From Oscillospiraceae bacterium (GTDB taxonomy: Bacteria; Bacillota; Clostridia; Oscillospirales; Ruminococcaceae): 64,000 nucleotides of DNA. The translations under genes were made by a program, and so were the position numbers. Of this stretch, positions 26,040 through 35,894 are shown one piece after another; position 1 is the first letter of the stretch; every line of letters begins with the position of its first letter. The notes beneath the pieces are model-generated. The model saw only the letters and a program-made list of their open reading frames with translations. It ran no database searches and was not told the DNA's origin. The DNA lies in NCBI GenBank assembly GCA_900768125.1, contig CAAGBS010000061.1, positions 3,473 to 67,472 on the forward strand, written 5' to 3'.

Positions 26040-26068
26040 ATTATAATGCATACATTTTTATTTGTCAA
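26040..26068 (-). promoter_or_regulatory. Promoter of radC-uvrB-orf-uvrA
   Basis: On the reverse strand TTGACA (26063-26068) and TATAAT (26040-26045) both match consensus, with a 17-base spacer. No LexA/DinR-type operator was recognised near it. Confidence 0.8.
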
Positions 26069-26201
26069 GGGCTGAACGGCAAAAACTTTGCAAAATCTTT
26101 CGTCTGTGATAAGTTGAGCGGCTGGCGGCGATATTATTCACGAAAACGCGATTTTGGTGAAACAACTTCGCAAATAATCGCCGAGCCGTCCGGGAAAGTA
26201 C

Positions 26202-26230
26202 TTGACAATGGACTGAAAAAACGGTATAAT
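26202..26230 (+). promoter_or_regulatory. Promoter of the rnj leader
   Basis: Consensus TTGACA (26202-26207), 17 bases, consensus TATAAT (26225-26230). The first base of the transcript would be near 26237, about 470 bases before the rnj start. Confidence 0.8.
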
Positions 26231-26236
26231 AAATAC

Positions 26237-26706
26237 ATATGTCCGGTAAGTTTACGAGTAAATTTTCCCGGAGTTTTATATTAAGGTATTAAACCGAGAG
26301 CCGCAGATGTATAATCGCACCGCTCCGGTCAAATATAGATACAGGTAAATATTTGCAGTTAATATATATCGACCTGACAGCATGAAGATCTATCCGATGG
26401 TCAGACCACCGGCTGAAAACAGCTGAACTGCCGCTTCACCGGCTCCATTCGCCGTGAGCGGGGGTTTTGTTCCGCATTGCCATTTTACTACTGATATCGC
26501 TGGTTTCCGGCTCCGTATCGCCGTGCGCCGGCGTATAATGCCTGACGGAGGGGCGTCATATGCTGCCGCCGCGAAGCTGAATCTTTGTCCATATGCGGAC
26601 GCTTACTTATCATATCGTGCGAGTCATTCCTGCGGGGAAGCTGTATGCTTTTCCGGATACAGCCGCGGCGGTATAGTTATCTGCGACGGAGAAAGGATAA
26701 CATTTA
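26237..26706 (+). promoter_or_regulatory. Long leader of the RNase J gene with internal terminator-like hairpin
   Basis: About 470 transcribed bases with no convincing ORF. A GC-rich hairpin (26431-26443 with 26451-26461, two bulges) is followed by GGGTTTTGTT, so it may end a 230-base RNA or act as an attenuator. A small tetraloop hairpin GCTG-aaaa-CAGC lies at 26412-26423. I did not recognise a known riboswitch core. The last bases hold the rnj ribosome site GGAGAAAGGA. Confidence 0.45.
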
Positions 26707-28680
26707 ATGGGATTATTGACTAACAACAAGCTTCTTACAGAGACTGAGAACATAGCTCCCAAGAAGAAAGAACGCCCCGCGGAGCAGGTGCAGCCAGCAA
26801 GACAGGAGAAGCCCGCCGCTGAAAAGCAGAAGAACGACAAGAAATACCGCGCGAGATTCACTCCGGTGAAGAAAAAGGAAAACTCCCAGAAAGCAGTGCT
26901 GAAGCCGGTTCAGGAGCGCACCGAGCGTAATGACCGCACCGAGCGTCCCAGGAGGGAGAACCGCGAAAATCAGCGCTCACCGCAGAGAAAGCCGCGCGAG
27001 GTACGCTACGCACCGGTGAAGTTCACCGCGCTCGGCGGACTGAACGAGATAGGCAAGAACCTGTACGTCTACGAGTGCTGCAATGATATGTTCATCGTGG
27101 ACTGCGGACTTGCGTTCCCGGACGAGGATATGCCCGGCGTAGACCTGGTAGTTCCGGATTTCACCTACCTTGAAAAGAACCGCGACCGCTTCCGCGGGAT
27201 AGTCCTCACGCACGGACACGAGGACCACATCGGCGCCCTGCCGTACCTGCTGAAGAAGATAAACGTTCCGATCTACGGCACCCGCCTTACGCTGGGGCTG
27301 GTAGAGGGCAAGCTGAAGGAGCACAACCTGCTGTCCCAGGCTTCGCTCAATGTTGTGGAGCCGCGCCAGAACGTCCGCATGGGCTGTATGTCGGTCGAGT
27401 TTATCCGCGTGAACCACTCCATTCCGGACGCGTGCGCGCTTGCTATCCACACTCCGGCGGGCGTTATAGTACACACCGGCGATTTCAAGGTGGACTATAC
27501 CCCGATAGAGGGCGGTATTATCGACCTCGCAAGATTCGGCGAACTTGGCAACCGCGGAGTCCTCGCACTGATGTCCGAGAGCACCAATGCTGAGCGTCCC
27601 GGCTACACCAAGTCCGAGCGCTCGGTCGGCGAAAGCTTCAAGAACCTGTTCAATTCCGCCGAGGGAAAGCGTATAATCATCGCAACATTCTCCAGCAATA
27701 TCCACCGCATACAGCAGATAATCGACCAGGCTGTTATCCACGACAGAAAGGTAGCAGTTTCGGGCAGAAGCATGACTAATGTTATCGCGAAGGCGGTCGA
27801 GTTAAATTACATCAAGATGCCGGAGGGAATGCTCATCGACATCGAGGACGTGAACAAGTACCCGCCGGAAAAGCTGGTAATATGCACCACAGGAAGCCAG
27901 GGCGAGCCGCTCTCCGCGCTTTCGAGAATGTCCAGCGGCGACCACAGACAGGTGACTATCACGCCGATGGATTTTATAATCATCTCCGCGAACCCTATCC
28001 CCGGCAATGAAAAGCTGGTTACAAAGGTAGTCAACGACCTGATGAAGCAGGGCGCTGACGTTATATACGAGTCAATGTACGAGGTGCACGTTTCCGGTCA
28101 CGCCTGCCAGGACGAACTGAAAATGATGATATCCCTCACCAAGCCGAAGTTCTTTATACCGATACACGGCGAGTACAAGCACCTCAAGAAGCACAGCAAG
28201 CTTGCCATCGGAATGGGCATACCCGAGGATAACATCTTCATCGCCGATCTTGGTCAGGTGCTGGAGACCGACGGCGTGGACATGAAGTTCACAGGCACCG
28301 TGCCGTCCGGCAGGGTGATGGTGGACGGCTATGGAGTTGGCGACGTCGGCAGCGTTGTCCTCCGCGACAGAAAGCACCTCGCCGAAGACGGTGTGATGAT
28401 AATAGTTGCAACTATCGACCGCGAGTCCGGGAACGTCCTCGCAGGCCCGGACATTGTTTCTCGCGGCTTTGTATACGTCCGCGAGAGCGAGCAGCTCATC
28501 GACGAAGCAAAGCAGCTGATGAAGCAGGTCATGGAGAACTGCCGCGATAGAAATATCCGCGAGTGGGGCAATATCAAGTCCGCGATGCGCGACGCTCTGA
28601 GCGATTACATCTACTCAAAGACGAAGCGCAGCCCGATGATACTCCCGATAATCATGGAAGTTCAGGGCAAGGCTGACTGA
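26707..28680 (+). CDS. rnj: Ribonuclease J
   Basis: A 657-residue metallo-beta-lactamase/beta-CASP ribonuclease for mRNA decay and rRNA maturation, with 5'-exo and endo activity in the family. Catalytic motif HGHEDH is at about 168-173; further ligands appear in IHTGDFKVDYTP, and the beta-CASP motifs follow (TTGSQGEP, HVSGHA). Residues 1-98 are an extra, very basic and disordered segment rich in Lys, Arg, Glu and Gln, which is unusual for RNase J and could bind RNA. The conserved domain begins at VKFTALGGLNEIGKN. Confidence 0.95.
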   Translation: MGLLTNNKLLTETENIAPKKKERPAEQVQPARQEKPAAEKQKNDKKYRARFTPVKKKENSQKAVLKPVQERTERNDRTERPRRENRENQRSPQRKPREVRYAPVKFTALGGLNEIGKNLYVYECCNDMFIVDCGLAFPDEDMPGVDLVVPDFTYLEKNRDRFRGIVLTHGHEDHIGALPYLLKKINVPIYGTRLTLGLVEGKLKEHNLLSQASLNVVEPRQNVRMGCMSVEFIRVNHSIPDACALAIHTPAGVIVHTGDFKVDYTPIEGGIIDLARFGELGNRGVLALMSESTNAERPGYTKSERSVGESFKNLFNSAEGKRIIIATFSSNIHRIQQIIDQAVIHDRKVAVSGRSMTNVIAKAVELNYIKMPEGMLIDIEDVNKYPPEKLVICTTGSQGEPLSALSRMSSGDHRQVTITPMDFIIISANPIPGNEKLVTKVVNDLMKQGADVIYESMYEVHVSGHACQDELKMMISLTKPKFFIPIHGEYKHLKKHSKLAIGMGIPEDNIFIADLGQVLETDGVDMKFTGTVPSGRVMVDGYGVGDVGSVVLRDRKHLAEDGVMIIVATIDRESGNVLAGPDIVSRGFVYVRESEQLIDEAKQLMKQVMENCRDRNIREWGNIKSAMRDALSDYIYSKTKRSPMILPIIMEVQGKAD

Positions 28681-28706
28681 TAATCTCTTTTTGGAGGGTC
28701 TTTTTA

Positions 28707-30767
28707 GTGAAGAATCTTTACAGAAGCAAGCTGCTGCTGGCGTCAGTGATCGCGCTGGCGGTTCTGCTGGTGGTGCTCGATGGATCCATGCTTGAGTATT
28801 CGCCTAAGCTGTTCTGGATAACTATGCCGCTGCTGCTGCTGTCCGGCGGCCTTGCGGTGGGAAAGCTGCTTCAGATAAGGGTCAACGAGTACGCGTACTA
28901 CGACCGGCTCGACCGAATGATCGACAATGCCAACCATAAGGCGCTGATGAGCTTTCCGCTTCCGGTGGCGCTCGTCAACAACGACAGGCGTATCCAGTGG
29001 GTGAACGACGCGTTCTCCTCCTGCTTTTTCCGCCTGACGGAGGACGAGAGCAGCATTGACAGCATCACCACCGAGCATTTCTCCATGCTTTCCGGCGACG
29101 GACTGGAGATATACAAGAACGGCAGATGGTATCGCGTCTGCTGCCGGGAGATAACCTACAATTCCGACAGCGATTCCTCCAACGAAAAACTCATCAAGGA
29201 AAGCGTAGCGAAAGCCACCGACCCGGTGTACGTCATGTTTTTCCGCGACATAACCGGCTTCAAGTCCCTGCAGGAGGAACACCGCAGATCAAAACCGGTG
29301 GTAATAATCATTTCAGTGGACAACTTTGACGATATCGCCGGCTCCGGCCGCGAGAGCGACAAAACGTTCGTCAGCGTGCAGATAGACCGCCTGCTGGAGG
29401 ATTATTTCTCCGATAAGAACGCCGTTCTGCGCAAAATTTCAGGCGATAAGTTCCTGGTAGTGACCGAGGAGCGTTTCGTGCAAAAAATGACCGACGAGCG
29501 CATAAAGCTGCTGGAAATGGCGCGCCAGATACACGTCAACGACCGCAATGCAGTCACGCTGTCGATAGGTATCGGCAGGTACGCTTCCAACCTCTCCGAG
29601 AGCGAAAGCTACGCATGGCAGGCGCTTGACAAGGCGATAGGCAGAGGCGGAGACCAGGCGGCTGTCCGCAAGGAATCCGGCTACGACTACTTCGGCGCCG
29701 AGACCCAGCGCACCGACCGCAGCGGAAGCAGCGTCCGCACAAGGGTCACAGCCGACCGTATAAAGGTGCTCATCAATTCCGCCGATGCTGTGTACATAAT
29801 GGGGCACAGCTACGGCGACTACGACAGCGTAGGTGCCGCGATAGGACTTGCGGCGTCAATACGCAGAATGGGCAAACAGGCCCACGCCTGCGTAAGCCGT
29901 GAGCTTGACCGCAGCGGGAATGTCAAGAATCTGTCTGAGCCGCTGCTGACAAGGTTCTCGGAGTACGACCCGCCGCTCATCATCGAGCCGAAGGTCGCCG
30001 CAGTGCGCTTCACAGAAAGTTCGCTGCTTTTCATAGTTGACACTCATATCGAGAAAAAGGTGGACAGCCGCGAGCTTTTCGAAGCCGCAGACCCGACCAG
30101 AATAGTAGTAATCGACCATCACCGCAAGGCGGACAACGAGATATCCGCAGTGATAAGCTGGGTTGACCCGAACGCTTCCTCAGCTTCCGAGATGGTGACC
30201 GACCTTCTGCAGTACTTCGGCGAAGCCGGGAATCTCCAGCCGCTGGAAGCAGAAGCACTGCTTGCCGGAATCACGCTTGACACCAAGGATTTTGTAATGC
30301 GCACCGGCGCCGTCACGTTCGAGGCGGCGGCAAGACTTCGTAAGTTCGGCGCGAATACGATACTCGTAAAGAAACTGTTCGCCACCTCGATGAAGAACCG
30401 CATGAGACGTTCCAAGGTGGTCTCAGCGGCTGAAATGTACCGCGGATTCGCGATATCGGTCGTTGACGAGTCGTTCGAGGATATCCGCGTGGTGTGCTCC
30501 CAGGCGGCGGACGAAATGCTGAACATCAACGGCGTTGACGCGTCCGTGACGGTATATCCCATTGAGAACGGCTGGAGCTACAGCGCGCGTTCGCTGGGCG
30601 GAGTGAACGTCCAGGTGCTGATGGAAAACATAGGCAACAAAAAGGACGACGGCGGCGGACACCTGACAATGGCAGGCGCCCAGCTGTACAATATAACAAA
30701 GGAAGAAGCGGTACAGAAGCTGTATGACGCTATCGACAAGTACTACAACAATCTTCCGCAGGACTAA
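28707..30767 (+). CDS. gdpP: Cyclic-di-AMP phosphodiesterase (GdpP, DHH/DHHA1)
   Basis: A 686-residue membrane enzyme that degrades c-di-AMP. It has two N-terminal membrane helices (about 8-50), a PAS-like segment, a degenerate GGDEF domain (about 190-330) and a DHH/DHHA1 phosphoesterase with GHSYGDYDSVG (about 366), VIDHHRKADN (about 470) and GGGHLTMAGA (about 648). The start is GTG at 28707 after GGAGGGTC. Firmicutes commonly have this gene just before rplI and dnaB, as here. Confidence 0.93.
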   Translation: MKNLYRSKLLLASVIALAVLLVVLDGSMLEYSPKLFWITMPLLLLSGGLAVGKLLQIRVNEYAYYDRLDRMIDNANHKALMSFPLPVALVNNDRRIQWVNDAFSSCFFRLTEDESSIDSITTEHFSMLSGDGLEIYKNGRWYRVCCREITYNSDSDSSNEKLIKESVAKATDPVYVMFFRDITGFKSLQEEHRRSKPVVIIISVDNFDDIAGSGRESDKTFVSVQIDRLLEDYFSDKNAVLRKISGDKFLVVTEERFVQKMTDERIKLLEMARQIHVNDRNAVTLSIGIGRYASNLSESESYAWQALDKAIGRGGDQAAVRKESGYDYFGAETQRTDRSGSSVRTRVTADRIKVLINSADAVYIMGHSYGDYDSVGAAIGLAASIRRMGKQAHACVSRELDRSGNVKNLSEPLLTRFSEYDPPLIIEPKVAAVRFTESSLLFIVDTHIEKKVDSRELFEAADPTRIVVIDHHRKADNEISAVISWVDPNASSASEMVTDLLQYFGEAGNLQPLEAEALLAGITLDTKDFVMRTGAVTFEAAARLRKFGANTILVKKLFATSMKNRMRRSKVVSAAEMYRGFAISVVDESFEDIRVVCSQAADEMLNINGVDASVTVYPIENGWSYSARSLGGVNVQVLMENIGNKKDDGGGHLTMAGAQLYNITKEEAVQKLYDAIDKYYNNLPQD

Positions 30768-30784
30768 CACAGGAGGAAACCAAC

Positions 30785-31231
30785 ATGAAAGTTATCTTAC
30801 TTCAGGACGTAAAGGGCACGGGCAAAAAGGGCGAAGTACATGAGGTAAAGGACGGCTACGGCGTTAACTTCCTTATTAAAAAGGGACTTGCGCAGGAGGC
30901 TTCCGCAAAGAACCTGAATCTTCTCCAGGGTCAGAAGGACTCCGCTCAGCATAAGATAGATGTTGATATCGCGAACGCAAAGGAGATCGCTGCAAAGCTG
31001 CAGGACAAGAAGATTAAGGTGCTTGCAAAGGCAGGTCAGAACGGCAGGCTTTTCGGCACGGTCACCGCAAAGGAGATCTCCGCTGCCATCAAGCAGGAAC
31101 TGGGCTGCGATGTTGATAAGAAGAAAATTTCGCTGAACCTCAAGATAGAGGGTTTCGGCGATTTCTCAGCCGAGGCACGTCTCTACGCGGGCGTTACCGC
31201 AAAGTTCACCGTAAGCGTAGTCGAGGGCTGA
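30785..31231 (+). CDS. rplI: 50S ribosomal protein L9
   Basis: A 148-residue ribosomal protein. The N-terminal RNA-binding domain has the signature VKGTGKKGEVHEVKDGYGVNF, followed by the long connecting helix and a C-terminal domain (GRLFGTVTAKEI...). Length matches the family. AGGAGG precedes the start. It is 17 bases after gdpP and 1 base before dnaB. Confidence 0.98.
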   Translation: MKVILLQDVKGTGKKGEVHEVKDGYGVNFLIKKGLAQEASAKNLNLLQGQKDSAQHKIDVDIANAKEIAAKLQDKKIKVLAKAGQNGRLFGTVTAKEISAAIKQELGCDVDKKKISLNLKIEGFGDFSAEARLYAGVTAKFTVSVVEG

Positions 31232-31232
31232 T

Positions 31233-32594
31233 ATGGCTGAGTATGACCTGACCGGCATCAACATTCCGTGCAACATTGACGCGGAACAATCGGTGCTGGG
31301 CGCGGTGCTCATGGACAGCAGCGCTATGTCCGACCTCGCGACTGTGCTGCAGCCCGAGCATTTCTACGTTGAACTGAACCGTTCGGTCTACGGCGTAATG
31401 CTGAACATGTATCTTGCCGGAGACAGGATAGATATTGTGACGGTGCTGGAAGCAGTCATGCGGCAGAATATCTTCGAGACCCCGGAAAAGGCTAAGGAAT
31501 ACCTCGCGCGCATAATGACCGCGGTTCCGAGTATCTCCACAGTTGGGAAATACGCTTCGATAGTCGTGGATAAATACATGGCGCGGAGCCTGATTTTCGC
31601 TTCAAAGGAGATAATCGACGCGGTAAACGAGGGCTCCGAGGACGCCGACACGCTCATCGACCTTGCAGAACAGAAAATTTTTGACATCAGAAGCGGTGCG
31701 GAAATCAAGGGACTGACTCACATCGGCGGCATAGTCTTAGACCGTATCAAGGCTCTTGACGAGCTTTACAAAGCCGCTCAGGCGGGTACCGGTCAGACTA
31801 TCACCGGACTGTCCACGCTGTACTCCGAACTAGACCGGAGGATCTACGGACTTAACCGCTCCGATCTGATAATCCTCGCGGCGAGACCCGGTATGGGTAA
31901 GACTTCGTTCGCAATGAATATTGCAACGAATGTCGGAAAAAAGTATCCGGATACGTCCATTGCAGTATTCAGCCTGGAGATGTCCAAGGAGCAGATAGTC
32001 AGCCGAATGATAAGCAGCGAGGCTTCGCTGACATCGGACGCGATGAAGACCGGCAATATCCCCACCGGGAAGTGGAAAGACATAGGCAGGGCTTCCGACG
32101 TGCTGTCGCGGCTCGGTATCTACATCGACGACACGCCGGGCATTACTGTCGCGGCTATAAAGGCGAAGCTGCGCAGAATGAAGAATCTTGGACTGGTAGT
32201 CATCGACTACCTGCAGCTGATGTCCTCGACCAAGAACTACAACGGCAACCGAGTGGTTGAAATTTCGGATATCACGCGAAATCTGAAAATAATGGCAAAG
32301 GAACTGAACGTCCCGGTAATAACGCTTTCGCAGCTTGCCCGCGGACCGGAGCAGCGACCCGACAAGCGCCCCATGCTTTCAGACCTGCGTGAATCCGGCT
32401 CTATCGAGCAGGACGCGGATATAGTAATGTTCCTGTACCGCAACTCCTACTACGACAAGACCGACCCGAACGTGAACTACTGCGAATGCATCGTAGCGAA
32501 GAACCGTCACGGCGAGCCGGGCACAGTGCCGCTTGGCTGGGACGGCGAGTTTACACGCTTCACCAACGCGGAACTTATCCGTGCAGAAAACTGA
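31233..32594 (+). CDS. dnaB: Replicative DNA helicase
   Basis: A 453-residue hexameric helicase that unwinds DNA at the fork (called DnaC in Bacillus). The N-terminal primase-interaction domain begins NIPCNIDAEQSVLGAVL. The RecA-like motor has Walker A RPGMGKTSFA (from about 214), Walker B VVIDYLQLM and the arginine-rich LSQLARGPEQRPDKRPMLSDLRESG. It starts one base after the rplI stop, implying coupling. Confidence 0.97.
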   Translation: MAEYDLTGINIPCNIDAEQSVLGAVLMDSSAMSDLATVLQPEHFYVELNRSVYGVMLNMYLAGDRIDIVTVLEAVMRQNIFETPEKAKEYLARIMTAVPSISTVGKYASIVVDKYMARSLIFASKEIIDAVNEGSEDADTLIDLAEQKIFDIRSGAEIKGLTHIGGIVLDRIKALDELYKAAQAGTGQTITGLSTLYSELDRRIYGLNRSDLIILAARPGMGKTSFAMNIATNVGKKYPDTSIAVFSLEMSKEQIVSRMISSEASLTSDAMKTGNIPTGKWKDIGRASDVLSRLGIYIDDTPGITVAAIKAKLRRMKNLGLVVIDYLQLMSSTKNYNGNRVVEISDITRNLKIMAKELNVPVITLSQLARGPEQRPDKRPMLSDLRESGSIEQDADIVMFLYRNSYYDKTDPNVNYCECIVAKNRHGEPGTVPLGWDGEFTRFTNAELIRAEN

Positions 32595-32604
32595 GGGGTT
32601 CTGA

Positions 32605-33630
32605 ATGGACTTTCTTGATAACATCAGGTCGGCGCTCGCCGAGTATAAAATGATCGAAAAAGGGGACGCTGTAGTTGCCGCGCTGTCTGGCGGGGCGGAC
32701 AGCGTCTCGCTTCTGCATGCCCTGACGGAACTTTCCGGCGAGTTAGGGATAACAGTTTCCGCGTGTCATGTAAATCATCATCTGCGCGGCGAGGAGTCGG
32801 ACGCGGACATGCATTTCTGCGAAAAGCTGTGCGCAGACCTCGGGGTGGAACTGAAAGTGCTGGAAGCGGACGTTGCCTCCATGCAGCAGAAGCACGAGAG
32901 CCTCGAGGAATGCGCCCGCCGCGTGAGATACGATTTCTTCGCTGAGGTGTCGGCGGGGAAGAAGTTAGCTACTGCTCACAATTCCAACGACTGTGCCGAA
33001 ACGGTCCTGCTGAATCTCATGCGCGGGACCGGGCTGAAAGGACTTTGCGGAGTACCTCCCATGCGCGGGAACATAATCCGTCCGCTGATATTCTGCACGA
33101 GGGACGACGTGGAAGCCTACTGCAATAGCCGCGGGCTGTCCTGGGTCACGGATAAGACGAATCTGTCAACAGACTACACCCGCAACAAGATACGCCACAT
33201 TATCTTGCCGGAAATGCTGAAAATCAACGGCTCGCTGTTCTCCACGATGAACCGAATGGAACTCAGCCTGCGCGAAGACAGCGATTTCCTGGACGGAATG
33301 GCGGCTGAGTCACTGCTGGAAGCGGAGCGACCCGTGGAACTCAGGCGAAGCCTGGGTGACGGGACTTGCGAGCATATCCTGCTGAAAGGCTGGAGCGCGG
33401 AAAAGCTGTCGGCGCTTCCGAAGCCGATCCAGAGCCGCGCGATAAAGCTGATACTCACTGGCGGCGGTATCGAGCCGAGCGCACTGCGGATCAATACCGC
33501 GCGGGACATCATCGCGCAGGGCGGGGGAAAGTTCAATCCCTGCCGCGGGAAGTTCTTCGTGGTAAGGCGTGGCACGGCGTACATTGAGGAGTCCGAACAG
33601 CATTACCGCAAGCACGAACACCTTAGGTGA
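32605..33630 (+). CDS. tilS: tRNA(Ile)-lysidine synthase, short form
   Basis: An ATP-dependent enzyme that converts C34 of tRNA-Ile(CAU) to lysidine. The PP-loop motif is ALSGGADSVSLLHAL (SGGADS at 28-33), followed by ACHVNHHLRGEESDAD and DYTRNKIRH, all typical. At 341 residues it is shorter than the usual 420-470, because most of the C-terminal tRNA-binding region is absent. Compact forms exist in other bacteria, so it may be functional. It follows dnaB after 10 bases; in many Firmicutes hpt comes between tilS and ftsH, but not here. Confidence 0.92.
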   Translation: MDFLDNIRSALAEYKMIEKGDAVVAALSGGADSVSLLHALTELSGELGITVSACHVNHHLRGEESDADMHFCEKLCADLGVELKVLEADVASMQQKHESLEECARRVRYDFFAEVSAGKKLATAHNSNDCAETVLLNLMRGTGLKGLCGVPPMRGNIIRPLIFCTRDDVEAYCNSRGLSWVTDKTNLSTDYTRNKIRHIILPEMLKINGSLFSTMNRMELSLREDSDFLDGMAAESLLEAERPVELRRSLGDGTCEHILLKGWSAEKLSALPKPIQSRAIKLILTGGGIEPSALRINTARDIIAQGGGKFNPCRGKFFVVRRGTAYIEESEQHYRKHEHLR

Positions 33631-33692
33631 GTTATTTTGATTTTCTTCACAGTTTTTCATTTAAATTTTCAGCAAATATTCACCGAAATAGT

Positions 33693-33721
33693 TTGCAATT
33701 TGATTGAAAGTGTGATATAAT
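33693..33721 (+). promoter_or_regulatory. Promoter of ftsH
   Basis: TTGCAA (33693-33698), 17 bases, TGA then TATAAT (33716-33721). The leader to the start is about 117 bases. Confidence 0.75.
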
Positions 33722-33844
33722 ATTCATTGTCCAAATCATATAAGGGGACAATTACCCGCAAATGTGGCATAAATCACGCGGTGCAGATAGCGGGTATACT
33801 ATATATTGCATACCAAGGAATCATATTCCGGAAAGGCGGTATTA

Positions 33845-35833
33845 ATGAATTCTAACAAATTGAAGGGTGTAATTATTTATCTGGTAATTATCTTCCTGCT
33901 TATTTTCGGGCTTGTGTCTGTACTTAACATAGCGAGCAGTTCGTCGCGTACAACGGTCACATATTCCGGCGTTATATCCGAGTTCGATTCGCTGAACGTT
34001 TCTCAGTTCCAGCTTGACCTCGGCAGCGGCGCACTGACTTATAAGCTGAAAGGCGAGTCCGCTGTGGCTGCGGCTCATCAGTACACCGTGCCGAATGTCA
34101 ATATTTTTATCAATGATATCAATTCCGGCTATACCTCGGACGGCAAGATCGCTAATTACCGCCAGAGATACAACGAGGCGAACCCTGATTCCCCGCTTGT
34201 CGAGGACTATATCCCGATCTCCGACAACACATTCCTGACGGCGGTGCTCCCTTACCTGCTGCTTGTTGGCGTAATGATAATCTTTACAGTCATCGTAATG
34301 CGCCAGAGCACCGGCGGCGGTAAGATGTCCAGCTTCTCCAAGGCGAACGTGCGCCAGCACACCGGCAAAAAGGTGACTTTCGAAGACGTAGCGGGCGCAG
34401 ACGAGGAAAAGCAGGAACTTGAGGAGATAGTCGACTTCCTGAAAAATCCCGGAAAGTACCGCGAGATAGGCGCGAGAGTTCCCAAGGGCGTACTGCTTGT
34501 AGGCCCTCCCGGAACCGGTAAGACCCTGCTTGCAAAGGCGGTCGCTGGCGAAGCAGGCGCTCCGTTCTTCTCGATAAGCGGTTCGGACTTCGTTGAGATG
34601 TTCGTCGGCGTGGGCGCTTCCCGTGTGCGCGACCTGTTCGAGCAGGCGAAGAAAAAGACTCCCTCCATCATCTTCATTGATGAGATAGACGCAGTAGGCC
34701 GCCAGAGAGGCGCAGGTCTCGGCGGCGGTCATGACGAGCGCGAGCAGACACTGAACCAGCTTCTTGTTGAGATGGACGGCTTCACAGAGAATGATTCCAT
34801 TATCGTAATGGCGGCTACCAACAGACGCGATATCCTCGACCCGGCTCTGCTGAGACCCGGACGCTTCGACCGCCAGATAGTCGTGAACTATCCCGACATC
34901 AAGGGGCGTGAGGAGATACTCAAAGTCCACACCAGAAACAAGAATATCGGCCCCGATGTCGACCTGAAGACCATCGCGGCTACGACTGCCGGCTTCACCG
35001 GCGCGGATCTTGAAAACCTCGTGAACGAAGCGGCGCTGCTTGCCGCCCGCGGAAACCGCCGCGCGATAACCAAGGCAGACATCGAGGAAGCTACCATCAA
35101 GGTAGTTGCAGGACCAGAGAAGAAGTCCAAGGTGGTAACACCCGAGGAAAAGCGACTGACTGCATATCACGAGTCCGGTCACGCGATAACCACCTATTTC
35201 TGCAAATCGCAGGACAAGGTGCACCAGGTGTCCATTATCCCGCGCGGAATGGCTGGCGGATTCACGATGCACGTCCCCGAAAAGGACAGATCATTTGTAA
35301 GCAAGACCTACATGGAGGAAGAAATAATCGTGCTGCTCGGCGGCCGCGTGGCTGAAAAGCTAATCCTGGACGATATATCCACCGGCGCTTCCAACGATAT
35401 CGAGCGTGCGACCTCCGTTGCAAGGAACATGGTGACCCGCTACGGCTTCTCCGAAAAGCTCGGCCCGATACTCTACGGTCACGAGAATCAGGAAGTATTC
35501 CTCGGCAGGGATTATTCCCAGGGCAGGAACTATTCCGAGAATGTCGCGGCTGAGATAGACGGCGAGATAAGAGAGCTTATCGAGACCGGCTACGAAAAGG
35601 CAAAGGAGATACTCACCGAGCACGGCGACCTTCTGGAGCGCTGCGCCCAGTTCCTGATGAAGCACGAGAAGATAGATGGTCCTGATTTCTACAAGCTGAT
35701 GGCTGACGAGATCGACCTTGACGGAAACCCGAAGAAGAAGCCCGAGGAGATCGCTGAGCTTCCCGCCCAGCCCGAGACCGCGGAGACCGCTCCTGAATCC
35801 GGCAGTGCTTCCGACGAGGATAACAAGGCATAA
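33845..35833 (+). CDS. ftsH: ATP-dependent zinc metalloprotease FtsH
   Basis: A 662-residue membrane AAA+ protease for quality control. Two membrane helices (about 7-28 and 138-160) flank an extracytoplasmic loop. The AAA module has Walker A GPPGTGKT (about 220-227), Walker B IIFIDEIDAVG and the second region of homology NRRDILDPALLRPGRFDR. The zinc site is HESGH (about 442-446). The ATG at 33845 is chosen because AAAGGCGG lies upstream and MNSNKLKGVIIYLVI is the usual start. The tail is acidic and Pro/Glu-rich. A terminator follows. Confidence 0.97.
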   Translation: MNSNKLKGVIIYLVIIFLLIFGLVSVLNIASSSSRTTVTYSGVISEFDSLNVSQFQLDLGSGALTYKLKGESAVAAAHQYTVPNVNIFINDINSGYTSDGKIANYRQRYNEANPDSPLVEDYIPISDNTFLTAVLPYLLLVGVMIIFTVIVMRQSTGGGKMSSFSKANVRQHTGKKVTFEDVAGADEEKQELEEIVDFLKNPGKYREIGARVPKGVLLVGPPGTGKTLLAKAVAGEAGAPFFSISGSDFVEMFVGVGASRVRDLFEQAKKKTPSIIFIDEIDAVGRQRGAGLGGGHDEREQTLNQLLVEMDGFTENDSIIVMAATNRRDILDPALLRPGRFDRQIVVNYPDIKGREEILKVHTRNKNIGPDVDLKTIAATTAGFTGADLENLVNEAALLAARGNRRAITKADIEEATIKVVAGPEKKSKVVTPEEKRLTAYHESGHAITTYFCKSQDKVHQVSIIPRGMAGGFTMHVPEKDRSFVSKTYMEEEIIVLLGGRVAEKLILDDISTGASNDIERATSVARNMVTRYGFSEKLGPILYGHENQEVFLGRDYSQGRNYSENVAAEIDGEIRELIETGYEKAKEILTEHGDLLERCAQFLMKHEKIDGPDFYKLMADEIDLDGNPKKKPEEIAELPAQPETAETAPESGSASDEDNKA

Positions 35834-35844
35834 TGAGCATTCAC

Positions 35845-35870
35845 GAGCCGTCCGTAACCGGACGGCTCTT
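35845..35870 (+). terminator. Terminator after ftsH
   Basis: GAGCCGTCCG (35845-35854) pairs perfectly with CGGACGGCTC (35859-35868), 4-base loop. The T-tract is short. Confidence 0.75.
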
Positions 35871-35894
35871 AGCTTGAAAAAAGGAGAACAGTAA

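Noticed and set aside
26454..26723. 89-codon frame overlapping the rnj start
   Set aside because: GTG start inside the terminator-like hairpin, no ribosome site, poor protein-like composition, and it runs out of phase into rnj.
33842..35272. Long open frame antisense to ftsH
   Set aside because: A shadow of strong codon bias; no ribosome site and the sequence does not resemble a protein family.
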